In this document: one piece after another, positions 59,071-64,000 of the stretch | How the letters are laid out: each line of letters opens with the position of its first letter | Numbering within the stretch: the first letter of the stretch is position 1 | NCBI GenBank assembly: GCA_037013685.1 | Contig: CM072886.1 | Location: 61,124,933 to 61,188,932 of the forward strand | Length of the DNA: 64,000 nucleotides | From: Acridotheres tristis | Lineage: Eukaryota > Chordata > Aves > Passeriformes > Sturnidae | Direction: 5' to 3' | The notes under the pieces: generated by a model | What the model saw: the letters and a program-made list of their open reading frames with translations, nothing else | Databases searched by the model: none | Told to the model about the DNA's origin: nothing | Translations under genes and position numbers: made by a program

Positions 59071-60500
59071 ATGAAATATTAAAAATTCTTTATTACAGGC
59101 CAGTTACAGTATTGTTACAGGCATCCATCTCTTCCTCTGAACTTGTACATGATCAAAGTTGGCACTTCCAACCACAAAAATGTTAAATGGTTACTGCAGT
59201 ACAGGCACAAAGTAGCCAAAAAGCTTTAATTTATTAAGCAAAACTGTTATTGTGCTCTAACAGCATTTATCACCAGTGCACAAACCGAGCTCCCCTCCTA
59301 AGAGCAATCAGGAAAGGGAAATTTCCCTTAAATGAAGGAACACAGATAGCAGCTCTGCTACTAAAACAGTAATTTTGAAACAGTCAGTGGAAGAATGACA
59401 GATACCTGGCTACACTGGACATCTTTCTTCACTGCTTTCAGTGGCACTTCCTGATTCACATGGGTTTAACATCTTTACAAGTGTCCACTGCTGCTTCAAT
59501 TATTATAATCACTATCAGTGTTCCACATTTGAAGAATCAACATGATTTAAAAAAAAATGAAAAATAAAGCTCCCAGAAGTCTGTTGGTACTGCAGTTCTC
59601 TTGCCTAAGAGCCTGCTTCATAACCACCATTTAAAATCTCTTTCCTTTCTAGAAGTATCATTTCCCTTTCATCAAGAAGGCAGCACCTGAGACACTTTGT
59701 ATCACCTAACTACAAATTAACACAACCAGTGCATGTTACCACATTTCCAACTTCCAGTTACAGTGGTAAGGAAAGCAATTAGCATATGGAATGAGTATCA
59801 GATACTTGCGTGTACCAAGGCAAGTTAGCTACAAAAATCTCTACAAATACCTTACAAACAAAACTAGCAGCAAACACTGCTATCTTTACACAGGACCGTT
59901 CATGAACACAACTGATTGGGCAGTCATCTGGAAAACAAGCTGATAGCTATGTTACAAAAATAGCCAAACAAATATTTGATCATAGTGACTGTACAAACAA
60001 GTGTTAGAGGGAGGGAAGTAAGCATGATTTTAGTTAGCACAAACTCCACTTATACAAGAGTGCCTCCAAGCCACAGAACATGCAGCTTCAGTTTTACACT
60101 AATAATAAATACTTCAGTCCAATACATGCAACTGAGTCTGGCCAATGTGTCTAAGCAGGCAATGGAACGTAATTCCATTGGTTTTCTCTACAGCACGCAG
60201 GCCCACTCCACTGGCAGGAATGCCAGTCTTTGCCTATACAGGATGCCTGGCAGCAGCAGGTGCCCTGCAGCTCAGAACGGAGGGAGATGGCAGAAGTGAT
60301 TCCATCAGAGGTAAGGTTCAACGTATGCAAGGTATGCGCACACTTTGATTTTAGGCACGTCTTTGGTTACATTCTCAACACAGTCTGCTTTATAAAATAA
60401 TAAATAAAACAGTCAAAATTTGGTTAAAATCCAGGTAAAGATTAAAAACTTCCTTTTTTCAGAAACTCAGGCAAAGAAGTCCTTTTACATTCGTGTTTTG
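59071..60500 (-). other. MCUR1: MCUR1 3' untranslated region (approximate)
   Basis: The sequence from the MCUR1 stop codon to the best candidate polyadenylation signal is about 1.4 kb. A second AATAAA on the minus strand (59235-59230) could serve as an alternative site. The true 3' end cannot be fixed without RNA evidence. Confidence 0.55.
59089..59094 (-). terminator. Candidate MCUR1 polyadenylation signal AATAAA
   Basis: On the minus strand the context is CCTGTAATAAAGAATTTTTA, a canonical AATAAA. T-rich sequence follows within 60 bp. Cleavage would be expected at about 59,065-59,080. Confidence 0.55.
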
Positions 60501-60556
60501 CTATATCCATAAACGATAAAATCCCAGTGCTACAGTAAGGCATGTAAATACTGAAC
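60501..60556 (-). CDS. MCUR1: MCUR1 terminal coding exon
   Basis: The exon gives two bases completing Gly, then SVFTCLTVALGFYRLWI and TAG (60503-60501). It carries most of the C-terminal transmembrane helix, ending with an aromatic/Arg cap typical of an inner-membrane border. The acceptor is CTTTCAG|GTTCAG (AG at 60558-60557). Confidence 0.93.
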
Positions 60557-63222
60557 CTGAAAGAAAATAAAGATGGGGAAGAAAATGGCATTAATATTGA
60601 CATTAAATAACATTAAATCAATAGTTCTCAAAACATCTCTTCAGAAAGCTATGTACACATCTTACTACAATACTAAAAGTTCAACAACTTCCCCACTCCC
60701 ATGTGACAGATTAAGGTTTTCATTTACAACAAACCATTTCAAGGTAGGAAGAGTATAAAAATGACAAATAAGGAGAGGAAAAAAAAAAAAGAATGTTGGA
60801 AACCATCAAAAGGCTGAAAGAAACCCTTATTCACTTACCAATCCAAAAATATCAATATAGCAAGTTACAGATGTAAAACAAGGAAATAAATAATGGGATT
60901 AATAAAACACGGTCAAGTATATAGCAATCAAAAGAATGAAAGCCGTTTTTAACAAGGCTTATCAGTTTTACATTTTTAAATTTTCTACTTAAATGAAATC
61001 AAGTTTTTATTTCAAGACACACTTTTGCCTTTTCTTGCAACAGGAGCACTTCATACACAATGCAAATTATTTTAATTTTTTTTTTTTCCATGTAGAATTC
61101 AATTTGATTTTGAGTAGGAATGGTAGGGAAAAGAATTTCCTCTCATTTTAATAAAGCACCTTTTATTTTCCATTTTATTGGTTCTCTCTAAATGATATCT
61201 CTGAAATACAGTACTATTAGGCTTAAGTGACTGTACTTGTGACAAAACCCACTGTGAAAAAATAATCAGAAAATCTAAATCAGAATAGTTTTCTACTGCA
61301 AACTTCATTTAATAGTATTGCACACTCAGTAATAAAATGTCAAAATGTTAAAGTTACCTAGGGCAGTAATATAGGCACATATTATAGTCTTTTCAATATA
61401 GGCAAGCATGTACTATTTTCTCCAAGCACTTGGGTAAATATGGAAGTTTAAAGAATATGTGGCCTTGGATAGTCAGAAAAACTGAAATATTCCTTTTTGC
61501 ACACAGATCTCCATCAGATGGATGAAGAAATCCCAGTAATGCACGCAATAGGCTCCTTACATAAATTAAGTCAGGCACAGAAGAACTTTTTGGTCCTTGA
61601 TAACAGTAATTTCTCACACATATTTGTTATTAATAGTATAAAGGACAAAAGCCTGAAAAAAGCCCATGCAAAATAAAGTTGTGAATTATAGGAAATTTCT
61701 TCTGAGTTAAGTACAGAAATAAGCCTGCTAATCTTGCCTATGATTATTTCAAGTTCGGTTTTTTTTTTTTTTTTTAATCAGGGCCTTTATAAATACAGCC
61801 AATTAAGAGTTTGCCAAACATTTAACAATGCCTGGCAGTTTCACCATCAGAGACAACCACCAGATTCCTTACCTGCTAAGTACTTAATATTATCAAGTTT
61901 GTGCGATTCGAGCATTGTTTTCAGATCTGCAACTTCTGTGTCTATTTTTCTGTCAGTTTGGGTCAGAGCTCGGTCTTGTTGTGCGTGCTAAAAAGCAAAG
62001 CAACAAAATTATGCAATTTGAACACTTCCTAGTTTATTTAGAAATTTAACCCATCCCTTCAAGTTGTATTTTTGCTTCCTCCTTAAATGAATGTTAAAGT
62101 TACAGAATATTCGGGTGTGGAAGGGAACCACAGGGATCATAAATCCAGCTCTGCAGTGAATGGCCTGTACAGGGATGGACAGGACGGCCTGGACAACCTT
62201 GGCGTTATTAGCATCATGCTCTAACCAACTGAGATAATAGAGGCCTTATTCAAAGAGTACAAGTTCCTTCTTAGCTGATTATATCCAGGAAATTGAATAA
62301 TTTGGTGAACTCAGGAAATTTACGTGATTACATGTTCCTTAACAAGTAACCTAGAAACTGGCATAACTGGATGCCTTCTTATCTCAATCTAACAGCATAA
62401 ACATTAACTTCAATCTGTCATTCAGCCCACTGACTAAAGTCACTGCTCAGTTGTAAAAGCTACTGAGAAGCCTAAGAGCCTCTTGTGACAAAATCATACT
62501 GGAGCAGAGAGATTTATAGATCATTAGAAAAACTGAGAATTGGTCTTCTGTTGTAGAAAAGGATGTCTTTGTCTTGCCATGAGTTTTACCACACAATCAG
62601 CTACAAATTAAGAATTTGATTATGACAGAAGACAGGACTTCGGCTAAAAAATATGGGATAGAAGTATTACTCAGAAGAGACTGAAAAATCCAACTTGTAA
62701 ACTAAGAACAACAGTTGCTGAGTTGCTGATCTTTTCAAATCAGCACTACTGAAACATTGCGAATCAGTTAATGATTTACTGCTAGATGACTTCCTAGGGA
62801 TAATTCCTTAAACTACAGAAAGGAAACAAAGATAAGTAGTAGTTCTTAGTAAAAACCTCCTCTAAAACAAAGGCAAATCAGTCTAGCAATGAGTTTCTCT
62901 CTAAACACGGGAAAGAATTAATTTCGCATTGTAAGTAGAATTTCACCCACGGAAAATACTACATGCATGAGGTTTCAAAACAAAGTGACTACTGAACAGC
63001 TCATATATATATATACATGCAGAGGGTCAAATAATATATATGAAAGCCTTTTTATTCTGTAGACACATAAGTTAAAGTGCATAAGGACATCATCAAGTCC
63101 AAAAAGGATACAAGGTCTATAACACAAGTACAAAAAGATTTGCTGTGTAATTAGTTATAAGTTCTTACCAATTCCACTATTTCTGTCCTCATTTCAAGTA
63201 GTTTTCTTTCATTAAGTGAATA
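60501..63222 (-). CDS. MCUR1: MCUR1 (CCDC90A), last three coding exons
   Basis: The segments are join(63222-63169, 61987-61873, 60556-60501), encoding the C-terminal 74 residues. MCUR1 is an inner-mitochondrial-membrane protein of the CCDC90/DUF1640 family that supports calcium uptake through the MCU complex. Visible are the end of the long coiled coil (heptad-rich YSLNERKLLEMRTEIVEL, then HAQQDRALTQTDRKIDTEVA and DLKTMLESHK) and the C-terminal membrane segment, roughly YLAGSVFTCLTVALGFYRLW, ending in Ile and TAG. This matches the family C-terminus. Phases join without error: 54 nt (0-0), 115 nt (0-1), then 56 nt including the stop. Upstream exons, with the mitochondrial targeting sequence, lie beyond the right edge. 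The CCDC90B paralogue is less likely, given the close match to MCUR1 and the location next to RANBP9. Confidence 0.93.
60557..61872 (-). other. MCUR1: MCUR1 last intron
   Basis: The intron is about 1.3 kb with GT-AG ends. It holds a 17-bp T run at 61759-61775 (A-rich in the sense of the gene) and no recognised transposon. Confidence 0.85.
61759..61775 (+). repeat. T17 homopolymer
   Basis: A run of 17 T residues about 100 bp downstream, in gene sense, of the MCUR1 penultimate exon donor. Confidence 0.9.
61873..61987 (-). CDS. MCUR1: MCUR1 penultimate exon
   Basis: This 115-nt exon encodes HAQQDRALTQTDRKIDTEVA, DLKTMLESHK and LDNIKYLA plus one base of Gly. It forms the last part of the coiled-coil stalk leading into the membrane segment. 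The acceptor is TTTTTAG|CACGCA (AG at 61989-61988) and the donor TAGCAG|GTAAGG (GT at 61872-61871). Confidence 0.95.
61988..63168 (-). other. MCUR1: MCUR1 intron between the antepenultimate and penultimate exons
   Basis: The intron is about 1.2 kb with GT-AG ends, and it contains the second TguSINE1-like copy (62100-62242). A short TA repeat lies near 63,003-63,015. Confidence 0.85.
62100..62242 (-). mobile_element. tRNA-derived SINE with CR1 tail (TguSINE1-like), diverged
   Basis: The reversed CR1 tail is at the left (ACAGAATATTCGGGTGTGGA, then AGGGAACCACAGGGATCAT). The tRNA head is at the right: GGCGTTATTAGCATCATGCT followed by CTAACCAACTGAGATAAT, the complement of a Leu/Ile-type A-box region. 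The B-box region (about 62171-62195) is disrupted by roughly 10 extra bases with GGAC repeats. It is inserted in a MCUR1 intron in the same orientation as the gene. Confidence 0.85.
63169..63222 (-). CDS. MCUR1: MCUR1 antepenultimate exon
   Basis: A 54-nt exon of 18 whole codons: YSLNERKLLEMRTEIVEL. The acceptor is CCTTCTAG|TATTCA (AG at 63224-63223) and the donor GAATTG|GTAAGA (GT at 63168-63167). Phase is 0 at both ends, so skipping it would remove 18 coiled-coil residues without a frameshift. Confidence 0.9.
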
Positions 63223-64000
63223 CTAGAAGGCGAAAAAAAAAGTTAAACATGATACTGTCTTTAAACTTAATTTCCTTTTTTTTCCCACTTGAAAGCATGT
63301 TTCTTTGTTTTACATAGAACACATAATCTGGACAACAGTATTGTCTGACAGCACTTGGGAGACAGCATTGTAGGGTACCTGCTGTCCTTTTGGAAGGCAC
63401 ACTTCAGAAATGTGAAGTGCAACAAGTCCTTCAGACATTCATCTTCCACAAAAACTGCATGTATTAGTAAGCAGCTGGAAGAGAGGCTGGCAGATTTGCA
63501 TCCCTGAAAAGCAAGGACCTATGACTCTAAACAGTAACTCTGGAACAGCTGACTAATCCATTAAGCATACAAGCACAACCAAGGCTGAACCATCTGCTGC
63601 CTTCAGGAAGGGGAGAACATCTAAATCACATCAAACTCAGCTATCACTGAAATGTTTAGCCAGCACTGTATGCATTCACAATTTGAATTGTTCTGACCTC
63701 TGTCATTTCATGGTATATTTGTTAAAAACAGAACATCTATATTGCACATGAAACCTTTCAGAAGCTGTGGCTTATTTCTAAGTTATGGCTATTTGGATTC
63801 AAGCAAAAGTTAAATCCAAAATAAGGAAGCATACCTTTAAAGCAGGTTACTTTTCTGACTGATAAACAGGCTTGATTTACCTTGACACCTGTAATGATTC
63901 CTGCCCCACTATTGGAGCAATTAAATTATTCATAGACAACTGATAAAGCACCAGTCTCCAGTGAAGAGTACTAAGGTCATCAGGCAACCATCTCAGAATC
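63223..64000 (-). other. MCUR1: MCUR1 upstream intron, partial
   Basis: AT-rich sequence running to the right edge. I searched the minus strand for the preceding coiled-coil exon of MCUR1 and did not find it. No repeat was recognised. Confidence 0.75.

Overview
The window looks like nuclear DNA from a bird, most probably a songbird (Passeriformes). It has split vertebrate genes with canonical GT-AG introns, a CpG-island promoter, several 5'-truncated CR1 LINE copies, and two copies of a tRNA-headed, CR1-tailed SINE that matches what I know as TguSINE1, a passerine family. There is no bacterial, phage or plasmid content.

Two protein-coding genes are present, both on the minus strand and both incomplete. 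RANBP9 (RanBPM, a scaffold of the CTLH/GID ubiquitin-ligase complex) fills about 1-22,000: exons 1-4 are at 21942-21486, 13168-13057, 2442-2390 and 641-474, and the rest of the gene lies left of the window. These exons give 263 complete residues: a Pro/Ala/Gly/Gln-rich N-terminus, a conserved linker and the first part of the SPRY domain. All splice phases join without a frame break. A strong CpG island (about 21,180-22,640) covers exon 1 and the promoter. MCUR1 (CCDC90A, mitochondrial calcium uniporter regulator 1) enters from the right: its last three coding exons are at 63222-63169, 61987-61873 and 60556-60501, encoding the C-terminal 74 residues, followed by a 3' UTR ending near 59,075. The order RANBP9-MCUR1, same strand, agrees with the human 6p23 arrangement as I remember it.

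The roughly 37 kb between them (about 22,640-59,075) has no gene I can support. It holds CR1 fragments (22.7, 23.9-24.35, 43.9-44.6, 52.7-52.9 and 57.7-58.2 kb), one SINE, probable older CR1/L3-like and MIR-like remnants (38.6-39.0 and 35.5-35.7 kb), microsatellites, and a strongly pyrimidine-biased stretch of about 1.4 kb (42.04-43.45 kb). About 24.4-42.0 kb is poor in recognisable repeats and is the likeliest place for distal regulatory DNA, which cannot be shown from one sequence.

I found no convincing new biological system. The observations most worth a second look are the pyrimidine-skewed block, the CR1 tail apparently split by about 200 bp, the two SINEs as lineage markers, a perfect 10-bp inverted repeat resembling paired T-box half-sites, and the splice architecture of RANBP9 exons 3 and 4.
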